Shown here piece after piece: positions 31,911 to 40,484 of a stretch of 50,116 nucleotides of DNA. The stretch is from an uncultured Oscillospiraceae bacterium (lineage in GTDB: Bacteria; Bacillota; Clostridia; Oscillospirales; Acutalibacteraceae). Where the stretch lies: NCBI GenBank assembly GCA_910588415.1, contig CAJUPK010000002.1, forward strand, positions 1 through 50,116, given 5' to 3'. The notes beneath the pieces are model-generated. The model was not told where the DNA came from and did no database searches. It saw nothing but the letters and a program-made list of their open reading frames with translations. Position numbers and translations under genes: made by a program. How positions within the stretch are numbered: position 1 is the first letter of the stretch; every line of letters starts with the position of its first letter.

Positions 31911-34900
31911 ATGAGCAATCTGTACACCCCGTGTAAGCTGTCCGCCTGCTATCACGAGGACCCCTACACCCTGCACCTGGGCACCCAGCCCAACCGTGCC
32001 TATTACCTGCCCCAAGGGCCCCAGGGCCAGCCCCGGGTCCACAGCCTGAACGGCGAATGGGCCTTCCGCTATTTTGACTCTTTCCTGGACGCTGTGGACC
32101 CGGATGGGTTCCTGCGGCTGGAAGAGGACAAGATGACCGCTATCCAGGTGCCCAGCTGCTGGCAGTGCGGCGGCTGGGGCCGCCACATGTACACCAACGT
32201 GCGCTTCCCCATTCCCGTGGACCCGCCCTATGTGCCCCAGGAGAACCCCTGCGGCCTGTACCACCTGAACCTGAACCTGGAAAAGACGGAGGGCCGCCGG
32301 TACTTCCTGAACTTTGAAGGGGTGGATTCCTGCTTCTACCTGTGGGTAAACGGGGAATTTGCCGGGTATAGCCAAGTCTCTCACAGCACCTCTGAGTTTG
32401 AGGTGAGCCAGCTGCTGCAAAACGGCGGCAACAGCTTCACAGTGCTGGTGCTGCAGTGGTGCGACGGCACCTATCTGGAGGACCAGGACAAGCTGCGGAT
32501 GAGCGGCATCTTCCGGGATGTTTACCTGATGGAGCGGCCAGAGGCCTTCCTGCGGGACTTCTTTGTGAAGGAGAGCTTTAACCAGGACTTCTCCCAGGCC
32601 ACCGTGGAGGTAGCCCTGGAGGCTGAGGGCTCTGTCCAGCTGGCCGCCACCCTGCGGGACCCGGACGGCCAGCCCATAGGGGAAGGCACCTTTGAAGGGG
32701 AGTCCGGCGTCCTGCGCTTTGAACTGGACAATCCCGTGCTGTGGAACGCCGAACACCCTGCCCAGTACACCCTGGTGCTCAGCGCCGAGGACGAGGTGAT
32801 TGAGCAGAAGGTGGGCCTGCGCAAGATTGAAGTAAAGGACGGCGTGGTGCTTTTGAACGGCGTGGCCATCAAGTTTAGGGGCGTGAACCGCCACGACAGC
32901 GACCCTGTGACCGGCTATACCATCAGCCAGGAGCAGGCCATCCGGGACCTGCTCCTGATGAAGCAGCACAATGTAAACGCCATCCGCACCAGCCACTACC
33001 CCAACGCCCCCTGGTTCCCCCAGCTGTGCAGCGAGTACGGCTTCTATGTGATTGCCGAGGCGGACCTGGAGAGCCACGGCTTTGCGGTGAAGTACGGCAC
33101 CCACAGCCTGGAGAACTATGCGGACAGCATGGATGACCCCCAGTTTAAAGAGGCCATTGTGGACCGCAGCCAGCGCAACGTACACCGGGACAAGAACTGC
33201 GCCAGCGTGGTGGTCTGGTCCCTGGGCAACGAGAGCGGCTGGGGCGAGAACGGCGAGGCTGCCGGACGCTGGGTGAAGGACTATGACCCCAGCCGCCTGC
33301 TGCACTATGAAGGCTGCATGGTCTACCACAAGGCCCGCAAGCCGGACTTCTCCATGCTGGATTTGTACAGCCGCATGTATTCCCCCACGGTGGCCACCCA
33401 GGAGGCCTGGACCAAGAAGGCCTCCATCGAGGAATATTTCAACGGGGTTGAGATTGATGAGAACTGGGAGGGCCGCAGGCCGCCCTATATCCTGTGCGAG
33501 TACATCCACGCCATGGGCAACGGGCCTGGGGACGCGGAGGACTATCAGCAGCTGATTATGAAGCACGACGGCTTCTGCGGCGGCTTTGTGTGGGAGTGGT
33601 GCGACCACGCTGTGTATGGCGGCCAGACCCCGGACAACCGGCCCATCTACCGGTACGGCGGCGACCACGAGGAGTTCCCCCACGACGGCAACTTCTGCAT
33701 GGACGGCCTGGTGTACCCGGACCGCACGCCCCACACAGGCCTGAAGGAGTTTAAAAACGTGATCCGGCCCATCCGGGCCCAGAAGACCGGGGCGGACACC
33801 TTCACCCTGCACAACTACCGGGACTTCACCAATGCCCAGGAGTATGCCTGTCTCTCTTACGAGGTGATGGAGAATGGCACAGTGACCCGCAGCGGCCAGC
33901 TGGAGATGCCCTCCATTGCCCCCCATGGCCAGGCTTCCATCACCGTGGAGGGCCTGCCCACAGGCGGGGACAGCGCTGTCACCTTCCTGTACACAGCCAA
34001 GAAGGACGGCCCCTTCTTCCCCGCTGGCCACGAGCTGGGCTTTGACCAGATTGCCCTAGGTGAGGAGATAGCTGTTCCCGCAGCCCCCTCTGGCGGCAAG
34101 GTGGAGATTGGAAACAACTGCCGGGAGATCGTGCTCACTGGCGGGAATTTCCGCTACAGCTTCAGCAAGCTGACAGGCCTGTTCAACGAGCTCTGCTGGG
34201 AGAACAAGTCCTTTATCTCCCGGCCCATGGAATGGAACATCTGGCGTGCCCCCACGGACAATGACCAGTATGTGAAGATGAAGTGGACAGAGGCCGGCTT
34301 TGACCGGTCCACCGTGCGGGTATACTCTGCCACAGCCGGGAACACCCAGGAGGGCATGGCCACTATCACCTGCCATCTGGGCATTGCGGCCCTTACCTCC
34401 AAGCCCTTTGTGGACGTGAAGGCCACCTGGACCGTGGACGCCGCCGGGCACATCGCCTGCAGCCTGGAGGCGGAGCGGGATACCCAGTTCCCCTTCCTGC
34501 CCCGGTTTGGCCTGCGGATATTTATGCCCAAGAGCTTTGGGCATGTGGAATACTTTGGCTACGGCCCCTTTGAGAGCTACATCGACAAGCACCGGGCCTC
34601 CCGGCTGGGTGTGTACGCCTCCTCTGTGGCGGACCAGGTGGAACACTACCTGAAGCCCCAGGAGAACGGCTCTCACTATGGCTGCCGCTGGGCGGCTGTG
34701 CAGGGCCAGGGCTTTGCCTTGAAGGCCGAGAGCCCAGACACCTTCTCTTTGAACGTCTCCCCCTACACCCAGGAAGAGCTGACAAAGAAGATGCACGACT
34801 ATGAGATCGAGCCCTGCGGCGAGACCGTGCTCTGCCTGGACTACAAGATGAGCGGCGTGGGCTCGAACAGCTGCGGCCCTGTTCTGCTGGAAGAGTACCA

Positions 34901-34955
34901 GCTGAAGGAGGAGGCCTTTGCTTTCCGCTTCACCCTGTCCCCTTCCCAGAACTAA
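31911..34955 (+). CDS. lacZ: GH2 beta-galactosidase
   Basis: A 1014-residue glycoside hydrolase of the LacZ type. Sugar-binding and immunoglobulin-like domains fill about 1-300 (including WRVPSCWQ-like QVPSCWQ), the TIM barrel covers about 300-600, and a small-chain domain ends the protein. The acid/base is Glu441 in LGNESGW and the nucleophile is Glu530 in ILCEYIHAMGNG. FRGVNRHDSDP also matches LacZ. No signal peptide, so it acts in the cytoplasm on lactose or related galactosides. AGAGGA precedes ATG. No lac permease is adjacent; a terminator follows, so it is single-gene. The length is standard for this clade. Confidence 0.94.
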   Translation: MSNLYTPCKLSACYHEDPYTLHLGTQPNRAYYLPQGPQGQPRVHSLNGEWAFRYFDSFLDAVDPDGFLRLEEDKMTAIQVPSCWQCGGWGRHMYTNVRFPIPVDPPYVPQENPCGLYHLNLNLEKTEGRRYFLNFEGVDSCFYLWVNGEFAGYSQVSHSTSEFEVSQLLQNGGNSFTVLVLQWCDGTYLEDQDKLRMSGIFRDVYLMERPEAFLRDFFVKESFNQDFSQATVEVALEAEGSVQLAATLRDPDGQPIGEGTFEGESGVLRFELDNPVLWNAEHPAQYTLVLSAEDEVIEQKVGLRKIEVKDGVVLLNGVAIKFRGVNRHDSDPVTGYTISQEQAIRDLLLMKQHNVNAIRTSHYPNAPWFPQLCSEYGFYVIAEADLESHGFAVKYGTHSLENYADSMDDPQFKEAIVDRSQRNVHRDKNCASVVVWSLGNESGWGENGEAAGRWVKDYDPSRLLHYEGCMVYHKARKPDFSMLDLYSRMYSPTVATQEAWTKKASIEEYFNGVEIDENWEGRRPPYILCEYIHAMGNGPGDAEDYQQLIMKHDGFCGGFVWEWCDHAVYGGQTPDNRPIYRYGGDHEEFPHDGNFCMDGLVYPDRTPHTGLKEFKNVIRPIRAQKTGADTFTLHNYRDFTNAQEYACLSYEVMENGTVTRSGQLEMPSIAPHGQASITVEGLPTGGDSAVTFLYTAKKDGPFFPAGHELGFDQIALGEEIAVPAAPSGGKVEIGNNCREIVLTGGNFRYSFSKLTGLFNELCWENKSFISRPMEWNIWRAPTDNDQYVKMKWTEAGFDRSTVRVYSATAGNTQEGMATITCHLGIAALTSKPFVDVKATWTVDAAGHIACSLEAERDTQFPFLPRFGLRIFMPKSFGHVEYFGYGPFESYIDKHRASRLGVYASSVADQVEHYLKPQENGSHYGCRWAAVQGQGFALKAESPDTFSLNVSPYTQEELTKKMHDYEIEPCGETVLCLDYKMSGVGSNSCGPVLLEEYQLKEEAFAFRFTLSPSQN

Positions 34956-34998
34956 AGGCGCCCTTTGGGGCATAGAGAAAACAGCCAGAACCCTATAA

Positions 34999-35041
34999 AA
35001 AAGGGGAGCATCCCAGGCTTTGGGCGGGGTGCTCCCCTTTT
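34999..35041 (+). terminator. terminator after lacZ
   Basis: AAAAGGGGAGCA and TGCTCCCCTTTT form a perfect 12-base stem, ending in TTTT. Confidence 0.88.
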
Positions 35042-35087
35042 GGGCGGCTTTAGCGGGAATTTTCTTTTGCCCTGGGGGGAACACCCC

Positions 35088-35116
35088 TTGCAGGCACAGC
35101 GGGTTTCCGGTATAAT
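35088..35116 (+). promoter_or_regulatory. sigma-A promoter of the RNHCP gene
   Basis: TTGCAG (35088-35093), 17-base spacer, TATAAT (35111-35116); start near 35123. Confidence 0.82.
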
Positions 35117-35163
35117 AAGGGAAAAGCGGCTCTGCCTAAAAATCCTTTGTAGGAGGACGTCAC

Positions 35164-35589
35164 TTGAACAGAGAAAACAAGAGAAAGCAATACGAAAAAG
35201 GCTACTACCAAAACCACGCCTGCAGCGACAGCTTTACCTGCAAGCAGTGCGGGCGGCTGGTGACCCCAGAGGCGGCTGGCACCCAGCACCGCAACCACTG
35301 CCCCAACTGCCTGACCAGCCTGCATGTGGACAACGAACCCGGCGACCGGGACGCGGACTGCGGCGGGCAGATGGAGCCCATCAGCGTGTGGGTGCGCAAA
35401 AACGGCGAGTGGGCCATTATCCATCGGTGCAAGCGCTGCGGGGCTCTCAGCTCCAACCGGGTGGCCGCGGACGACAACCCCATGAAGCTGATGTCCATTG
35501 CCCTGCGCCCCCTCAGCCAGCCCCCCTTCCCCTTAGAGCGCATCGAGGAGCTGACAGAGATGATGGCCGGGGACGGGTCCATAAAATAA
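35164..35589 (+). CDS. RNHCP-domain zinc-ribbon protein
   Basis: A 141-residue protein of the RNHCP family. The name motif is visible as HRNHCPNCLTSLHVD (about 41-55), with PGDRDADCGGQMEPI and WAIIHRCKRCGALSSNRVAADDN. Cysteine pairs at FTCKQCG, CPNC and CKRCG suggest two zinc sites. The start is TTG, seven bases after AGGAGG. The family is widespread in Firmicutes and Actinobacteria and of unknown function, possibly nucleic-acid binding. It has its own promoter and a region of strong hairpins downstream. Confidence 0.88.
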   Translation: MNRENKRKQYEKGYYQNHACSDSFTCKQCGRLVTPEAAGTQHRNHCPNCLTSLHVDNEPGDRDADCGGQMEPISVWVRKNGEWAIIHRCKRCGALSSNRVAADDNPMKLMSIALRPLSQPPFPLERIEELTEMMAGDGSIK

Positions 35590-35771
35590 AAGACTCTGGC
35601 TTCTTTGGCAGCCTCCAGGCCAGGCTCCTCCCTTGTTTGGGAGGGGGGGAAGCCTGGCAGGGGAAAAGAGCGAAAGGGATATCCCTACGCCATCCAGTCC
35701 ATTGAGATTGGAGGATGCTGGACTGCCGCCCCCTGCGCCAGATTGGCGGCCTATGAACACAATCAACACCC

Positions 35772-35806
35772 AAAAAAGCCTCTGGCGGGAAAACCAGAGG
35801 CTTTTT
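35772..35806 (+). terminator. intrinsic terminator downstream of the RNHCP gene
   Basis: AAAAAGCCTCTGG and CCAGAGGCTTTTT form a 13-base stem with an eight-base loop, ending in a T-run. Confidence 0.88.
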
Positions 35807-35835
35807 GCGTTCAAAGGGCTGCCAGCCGCTTATTT

Positions 35836-35864
35836 TTGCGGGATTTGCGCCGATTATCTATATA
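35836..35864 (+). promoter_or_regulatory. candidate promoter of the basic coiled-coil gene
   Basis: TTGCGG (35836-35841), 17-base spacer, TATATA (35859-35864). It lies upstream of a second terminator. Confidence 0.55.
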
Positions 35865-35896
35865 TAAGTAAAAAATGGCAGGAAATGGCGCGGCAA

Positions 35897-35931
35897 GGGG
35901 CCGGAAGGAACGCTGGCGGCCCTGTTTTTTT
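35897..35931 (+). terminator. leader terminator before the basic coiled-coil gene
   Basis: GGGCCG (35898-35903) and CGGCCC (35917-35922) enclose a 13-base loop, followed by TG and seven T. It sits between the candidate promoter and the gene's ribosome site, so it may attenuate expression or end a short RNA. Confidence 0.7.
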
Positions 35932-35984
35932 ACTTGCCTTTCCAGCCAGTCGTGCTAAAGGGGATTATAAAGGAGGCTCTCTGT

Positions 35985-36782
35985 ATGATAATCGGCTCTG
36001 TAAACGCATATGCCAAGCAGCTGAAGCTGCAGACAGAATTTCAGATGAAACAGGCCAGGGGCCAGCTGGGCAACCATGAGACCCTGGAGCAGTGGCTGGG
36101 CGATGACCCCTCTTCGGACGACACAGAGAAGCAGGACACGCAGCTGAAGACCATCCGCCAAAAGCTGGACCAGGGCGGCCGCCTTACCTTTGAGGAACGG
36201 CGGTACCTGCAGGCCAAGGATCCCCAGGCCTATGCCAAGCTGGAGGCCGCGGAGCGGGAGCAGCGGGCCTTTGAGCAGAAGCTCCGCCAGTGCCGCACCA
36301 GGGAGGAGGCCCAGCGGCTGAAGCTGACCTATCTCAGCTCCTCCATGGCCACGGTGAAAGCGGTAGAGCGCAATTCCAATCTCACCTCTGCAGAAAAGCT
36401 GGCCATTCTGGTCCAGGAGAAGCAGCGCTGCGACCGGCTGGAGCAGAGCTCCCGGGATTTTGTGCGCCGGGGCGAGTACCACAGCCTGCCCACAGACGCA
36501 GAGGCCGCCAAGGCCTGCCGGGACACCCGGAAAGCCGAAAAGGCCCGGCGAGCCAGGCGCGTCCAGCGGACAGAGGACAAGAAAAAGGCCTACCGCCGCA
36601 AACGGGAGAAGAAGGGGCCCCGGCCCGAGACTCCAGAGCAGAGAAAAGTGCGGCGGGCCAACGCCAAAGCCCGGGCAAACGCGGCCCTGCACAACACAGC
36701 GGCGTTTATGGCTGTGGTAGAGGCCTACCGGACCGCCCGGACCCCAGAGCCGCCCCAGCCCCAGGTGGACGTCAAAGGCTAA
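35985..36782 (+). CDS. basic coiled-coil protein of unknown function
   Basis: A 265-residue protein, not in a family I can name. It is almost entirely helical and charged. Residues 58-83 contain a GRLTFEERRYL...DPQAY motif that also occurs, in similar form, in the 202-residue protein at 43775-44383. The middle has heptad-like stretches, and residues 175-235 are very rich in Lys and Arg (KKKAYRRKREKKG), suggesting nucleic-acid or membrane-surface binding. AAAGGAGG lies eight bases before ATG. It follows a leader terminator and a candidate promoter. Alternative starts upstream lack a site. Possibly a family restricted to gut Clostridia, by recall only. Confidence 0.72.
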   Translation: MIIGSVNAYAKQLKLQTEFQMKQARGQLGNHETLEQWLGDDPSSDDTEKQDTQLKTIRQKLDQGGRLTFEERRYLQAKDPQAYAKLEAAEREQRAFEQKLRQCRTREEAQRLKLTYLSSSMATVKAVERNSNLTSAEKLAILVQEKQRCDRLEQSSRDFVRRGEYHSLPTDAEAAKACRDTRKAEKARRARRVQRTEDKKKAYRRKREKKGPRPETPEQRKVRRANAKARANAALHNTAAFMAVVEAYRTARTPEPPQPQVDVKG

Positions 36783-36823
36783 CTGCATGGCCTGGGGCAG
36801 ATCCAGGAATTTTTTTAAGCGGG

Positions 36824-36862
36824 AAGGGGCCGTTTTCTGCCTGGGCGGCACAACGGCCCCTT
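36824..36862 (+). terminator. terminator after the basic coiled-coil gene
   Basis: AAGGGGCCGTT and AACGGCCCCTT form an 11-base stem with a 17-base loop, followed by TCGTT. Confidence 0.7.
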
Positions 36863-36944
36863 TCGTTCTGCGCCCTTGCGCTGGCAGTTCTGCGCGGGGG
36901 CCGCGGGCTCTCTGGGGCCCTATTCTGTTTGGAAAGGAATCTGT

Positions 36945-37922
36945 ATGAAACGCATCCTACTCATTGCCACCGGGGGCACCATTGCCTGCGCCAAGACCGA
37001 GGGCGGGCTGGCCCCAGCCCTCTCCCCAGCCCAGCTGCTGGAGCGGGTGCCGGACGCCCAGGGCTTTTGCCAGGTAGAGACCCTGCAGGCCCTGAACCTG
37101 GACAGCACCAACATTGCCCCTGCCCACTGGCTGCTGCTGGCCCGGACCATCCAGGAGAATTACCAGCGGTTCGACGGGTTTGTGGTCTGCCACGGCACAG
37201 ACACTTTGGCCTACACAGCCGCGGCCCTGTCCTATCTCATCCAGAACACCTGCAAGCCCATTGTGCTCACTGGCGCCCAGAAGCCCATTGACCAGGAGGA
37301 CACGGACGCCCGGCAGAACCTGCTGGACAGCCTGCTGTTCGCCTGCCAGGAGGAAAGCGGGGTGTGCATTGTCTTTGGGGGCCATGTAATTGCCGGAACC
37401 CGGGCCAGGAAGACCCGCACCAAAAGCTACAACGCTTTTTCCAGCATCAATTTTCCCGACTTGGCGGAGGTGCGGGACCACCGGGTGGTGCGCTTCATCC
37501 CCTGCGCCCAGACTGGGCGGCCCGCCTTTACCCACAGCCTGAACACCCGGGTCTCTCTACTGAAGCTGATTCCCGGCCTGGACCCAGCCGCTTTTGCCGC
37601 TTTAGGGGGCCTGTGCGATGGGCTGATCATTGAGAGTTATGGCGTGGGCGGAATTCCGGACCTGTACCTGGACCAGCTGGAGGCTTTGGTGCGGTCCGGG
37701 GTCACGGTGGTGTTAGCCACCCAGGTGCCCCAGGAGGGCAGCGACCTCTCGGTGTACCAGGTGGGCCACCGGGTAAAAGAGCGCTTCCAGCTGCTGGAGC
37801 CCTATGACATGACCCTGGAATCCACGGTCACCAAGCTCATGTGGGTGCTGGGCCAGACCCGCCAGCCCGATGAAATACGACAGCTGTTTTACACGCCCGT
37901 AAACTATGACCTGCTGTTTTAG
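36945..37922 (+). CDS. ansA: type I L-asparaginase
   Basis: A 325-residue cytoplasmic-type asparaginase. The first catalytic threonine is in IATGGTIA (about 7-14), the second in CHGTDTLAYTAAAL, and LTGAQKP is also conserved. It hydrolyses asparagine to aspartate and ammonia; the absence of a signal peptide fits the type I class. GGAAAGGA precedes ATG; the earlier in-frame ATG (36876) lies inside a terminator and is rejected. A strong terminator follows, so it is monocistronic. Confidence 0.93.
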   Translation: MKRILLIATGGTIACAKTEGGLAPALSPAQLLERVPDAQGFCQVETLQALNLDSTNIAPAHWLLLARTIQENYQRFDGFVVCHGTDTLAYTAAALSYLIQNTCKPIVLTGAQKPIDQEDTDARQNLLDSLLFACQEESGVCIVFGGHVIAGTRARKTRTKSYNAFSSINFPDLAEVRDHRVVRFIPCAQTGRPAFTHSLNTRVSLLKLIPGLDPAAFAALGGLCDGLIIESYGVGGIPDLYLDQLEALVRSGVTVVLATQVPQEGSDLSVYQVGHRVKERFQLLEPYDMTLESTVTKLMWVLGQTRQPDEIRQLFYTPVNYDLLF

Positions 37923-38240
37923 GGCCGATGACCCTGTCTCCCTTCCCCTCTCGATTTTTCCCGGCCTGCATGGCCGGGTTTTTTGTGCGTTTTTTTGCCT
38001 GCCCTCCCGCAGACAGGCAGTTTTCCCCCCATCCTTTCATACATTTAAGGGATAGCCAAAGAAAATCAAGGAGCTTCTCTGGCTATTCCAGAGCCTGCTT
38101 TAAAAGCTTTGGAATACGGCGGCCAAAAACCCAGCTTTTCCCTGGTTTTCAAACAGGCTTTGGGGAACGCGGCTGAAAACAGGGGAGCTGCTGATTTTCA
38201 CAAGCGTTTCCTGCAGCAATGGATAAAGGAGTGAACCCAC
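37923..38240. other. intergenic region between asparaginase and sigK
   Basis: No gene is supported. It holds the ansA terminator, a stem GGATAGCCA/TGGCTATTCC around 38050-38090, and CATACATT (38038-38045), which resembles a sigma-E/sigma-K type -10 element but has no matching -35. Confidence 0.5.
37960..37984 (+). terminator. terminator after ansA
   Basis: CCCGGCC and GGCCGGG with a five-base loop, followed by TTTTTT. Confidence 0.92.
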
Positions 38241-38930
38241 ATGCTGTTTGCCAACCTGCTGGATCTTTTTTCCCATATCATCTACCTGATGCTTCACGTC
38301 ACGGGCACGGGCAGTTTTCCCCGGGCGCTGAGCCCTGCCCAGGAGAAGCGCTGCCTGGAGGAGATGGCCCAGGGCAGCCCGGCTGCCCGGCAGACCCTTA
38401 TAGAGCACAACCTGCGGCTGGTGGCCCATATTGTAAAAAAGTATTATGTCAACGGCAGCGACCAGGAGGACCTGATCTCCATTGGGTCCATTGGGTTGAT
38501 CAAGGCCATTGACAGCTTTGACCCCCATAAGGGAATCCGGCTGTCCAGCTATGCTTCTAAGTGTATTGAAAATGAAATCCTCATGTTCTTCCGCACGGGG
38601 AAAAAGTCCGCCCAGGATGTGTCCATCAACGAGCCCATTGACACCGACAAGGACGGCAATGCCTTGACCCTGATGGACACCATGGCTGTGGACGACACGG
38701 TGATTGACGACATTGACGTGCGCATGAAAAGCCGGAAGCTCTATGATTTTCTGCCGGATCTGGAGCCCCGGGAGCGCAGTGTGATCTGTATGCGCTATGG
38801 CCTGGGGGGCCGCAAGCCCCTGCCCCAGCGGGAGGTGGCCGTGAAGCTGGGCATCTCCCGGTCCTATGTGTCCCGCATTGAGAAGCGGGCCCTGGAAAAA
38901 CTGCGGGGGCAGTTTGAGAGAAACTTCTGA
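38241..38930 (+). CDS. sigK: sporulation sigma factor K
   Basis: A 229-residue sigma-70 factor. The hydrophobic N-terminus (MLFANLLDLFSHIIYLMLHV) resembles the SigK pro-sequence, which is cleaved at the forespore membrane. Region 2 reads LIEHNLRLVAHIVKKYY and EDLISIGSIGLIKAIDSFD; region 4 reads QREVAVKLGISRSYVSRIEKRALEKL. It directs late mother-cell genes in sporulation. The gene is intact, not split by a skin-like element. AAAGGAG lies about ten bases before ATG. It is convergent with tsaD. Confidence 0.92.
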   Translation: MLFANLLDLFSHIIYLMLHVTGTGSFPRALSPAQEKRCLEEMAQGSPAARQTLIEHNLRLVAHIVKKYYVNGSDQEDLISIGSIGLIKAIDSFDPHKGIRLSSYASKCIENEILMFFRTGKKSAQDVSINEPIDTDKDGNALTLMDTMAVDDTVIDDIDVRMKSRKLYDFLPDLEPRERSVICMRYGLGGRKPLPQREVAVKLGISRSYVSRIEKRALEKLRGQFERNF

Positions 38931-39009
38931 CGCTGCCTTTGGCAGTCCCCCAAATTTTGCCCCTGGGCCCGGCCCTGCCTTTGGGAAATACAGCTGAAAC
39001 TCCTGGCGG

Positions 39010-40014
39010 CTACTGGATGTCCCGCTGGGCGTAGGCGTTCAGCTCCATCCCGGCCTGGTGGCCAGCCAGCAGCTCGTAATAGCCCTGGGCGGCAATCATA
39101 GCGGCATTGTCCCCGCACAGGCTCAGTTCCGGCAGGAACAGGGGCAGGCCCGCCTCCTGGCTGAAAGCCTCCAGTTCCCGGCGGAGCAGCCGGTTGGCGG
39201 AGACCCCTCCGGCTGCGGCCAGCCTTTTTGCCCCGGTCTCCCTGGCCGCCTGGCGGAAGCTGGCCATCAGGCAGCCCACTACAGCCCGGCGGTAGCTGGC
39301 GCACAGGTCCGGCACACAGACGGCCTCGCCCCGCTGAGCGGCGTTGTGCAATAGGTTTAGGGCAGCGGTTTTCAGTCCGGAAAAGCTGAAGTCCAGGGGG
39401 GAACCCTCCACTTTGGGCCTGGGCAGCTGATAGGCCAAGGGGTCCCCGGTCTCCGCGATTTTGTCCAGCTCTACCCCGCCGGGGTACGGAATGCCCATGG
39501 CCCGGGCCGCCTTGTCAAAGGCCTCCCCTGCCGCGTCGTCCCGTGTGCGGGCCAGCACCTGCAGCTGGGTGTAGTCCTCCACCTGCACAATGTGGGAGTG
39601 GCCCCCCGAGACCACCAGGCACAAAAAGGGGGGTTCCAGCCCTGGATGGGAGAGATAGTTGGCGGCAATGTGCCCCCGCAGATGGTGGACCGGCACCAGG
39701 GGCAGGTCCCCTGCCAGGGCCAGGCCCTTTGCAAAGTTCACCCCCACCAGCAGGGCTCCGATGAGCCCAGGGGCATAGGTCACCGCAATGGCGTCCACCT
39801 GGCCAAGACTAAGACCTGCCTGGGCCAAAGCCTCCCCGGTCACCCCGGAGATGGCCTCGCTGTGCCGCCGGGAGGCAATCTCCGGCACCACGCCCCCATA
39901 CAGCTTGTGCTCCTCCACCTGGCTGGCCACCACAGAGGAGAGCACCCGCCGCCCGTCTTCCACCAGGGCGGCCGCCGTCTCGTCGCAGGAGCTCTCTATT
40001 CCTAAAATAATCAC
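39010..40014 (-). CDS. tsaD: tRNA N6-threonylcarbamoyltransferase TsaD
   Basis: A 334-residue ASKHA-fold enzyme. ILGIESSCDETAAALV starts it, HHLRGHIAAN supplies metal-binding histidines, and VVSGGHSH plus AAGGVSANRLLR are present. With TsaB/E it installs the t6A modification on tRNAs that read ANN codons. The start is GTG at 40014, overlapping the TGA of rimI, with AAAGGAGG seven bases upstream. The operon is phosphatase-rimI-tsaD, all overlapping or coupled. Length is standard. Confidence 0.94.
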   Translation of the reverse strand: MIILGIESSCDETAAALVEDGRRVLSSVVASQVEEHKLYGGVVPEIASRRHSEAISGVTGEALAQAGLSLGQVDAIAVTYAPGLIGALLVGVNFAKGLALAGDLPLVPVHHLRGHIAANYLSHPGLEPPFLCLVVSGGHSHIVQVEDYTQLQVLARTRDDAAGEAFDKAARAMGIPYPGGVELDKIAETGDPLAYQLPRPKVEGSPLDFSFSGLKTAALNLLHNAAQRGEAVCVPDLCASYRRAVVGCLMASFRQAARETGAKRLAAAGGVSANRLLRRELEAFSQEAGLPLFLPELSLCGDNAAMIAAQGYYELLAGHQAGMELNAYAQRDIQ

Positions 40015-40484
40015 AGAACATCCTCCTTTCCCGCTGGTTCCTCCAGCCAATAGGTCATAATCAGCGCGTCCTCGGTTGGACGGGTATAAAAATTCTTCCG
40101 GCGGCCTGCCTGGCAGAAGCCCAGGCCCTTATACAGGGCCAGCGCCGCCTGGTTCGAGGCCCGCACCTCTAAGGAGAGGAAACAGCCGTCTCTGGCCCGT
40201 GCCTCTTCCAGGAGGGCCGTGACAATCAGCCTGCCAATCCCCTGCCGCCGGCAGCAGGGGGCCACGGCAATATTGTCCACATAGAACTCCCCGGCGGCAA
40301 AGCGCATCCCTCCATAGCCCAGCAGCCGACCCTCCTGCAGGGCGGCCAGGTACACGGCCTGGGGGTTGTCCAGCTCGCTGGCCAAAGCCTGGCGGCTCCA
40401 GGGGGTGGAGAAGCACAGCTGTTCCAGCTCCGCCACAGCCTCCAGCCAGTCCTCTGTCACGGGGACCACCTGGGGGGCCGTCAA
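40011..40484 (-). CDS. rimI: ribosomal-protein-alanine acetyltransferase RimI
   Basis: A 157-residue GNAT protein. VDNIAVAPCCRRQGIGRLIVTALLEEA carries the acetyl-CoA motif, and LEVRASNQAALALYKGLGF with RKNFYTRPTEDALIM closes the family signature. It N-acetylates a ribosomal protein, classically S18; the tsaD neighbour is a very common partner. The start is probably TTG at 40484, overlapping the phosphatase stop (TTGA), with GGAGGGG before it; the longer frame upstream runs through the phosphatase gene. TTG starts are otherwise used here too. Confidence 0.9.
   Translation of the reverse strand: MTAPQVVPVTEDWLEAVAELEQLCFSTPWSRQALASELDNPQAVYLAALQEGRLLGYGGMRFAAGEFYVDNIAVAPCCRRQGIGRLIVTALLEEARARDGCFLSLEVRASNQAALALYKGLGFCQAGRRKNFYTRPTEDALIMTYWLEEPAGKEDVL

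Larger units (their letters stand above)
35590..35984. other. intergenic region with stacked hairpins and leader
   Basis: No gene is supported. A long stem GCCAGGCT/AGCCTGGC enclosing CCTCCC/GGGAGG (35616-35659) lacks a T-run. It also holds the RNHCP-side terminator at 35772-35806, a candidate promoter (TTGCGG 35836-35841, 17 bases, TATATA 35859-35864) and the leader terminator at 35897-35931. Confidence 0.6.

Noticed and set aside
31548..34031. Long minus-strand frame of 827 codons opposite lacZ
   Set aside because: It mirrors the codon pattern of a strong GH2 gene on the other strand, has no family signature and no ribosome site. High GC makes such shadow frames common.
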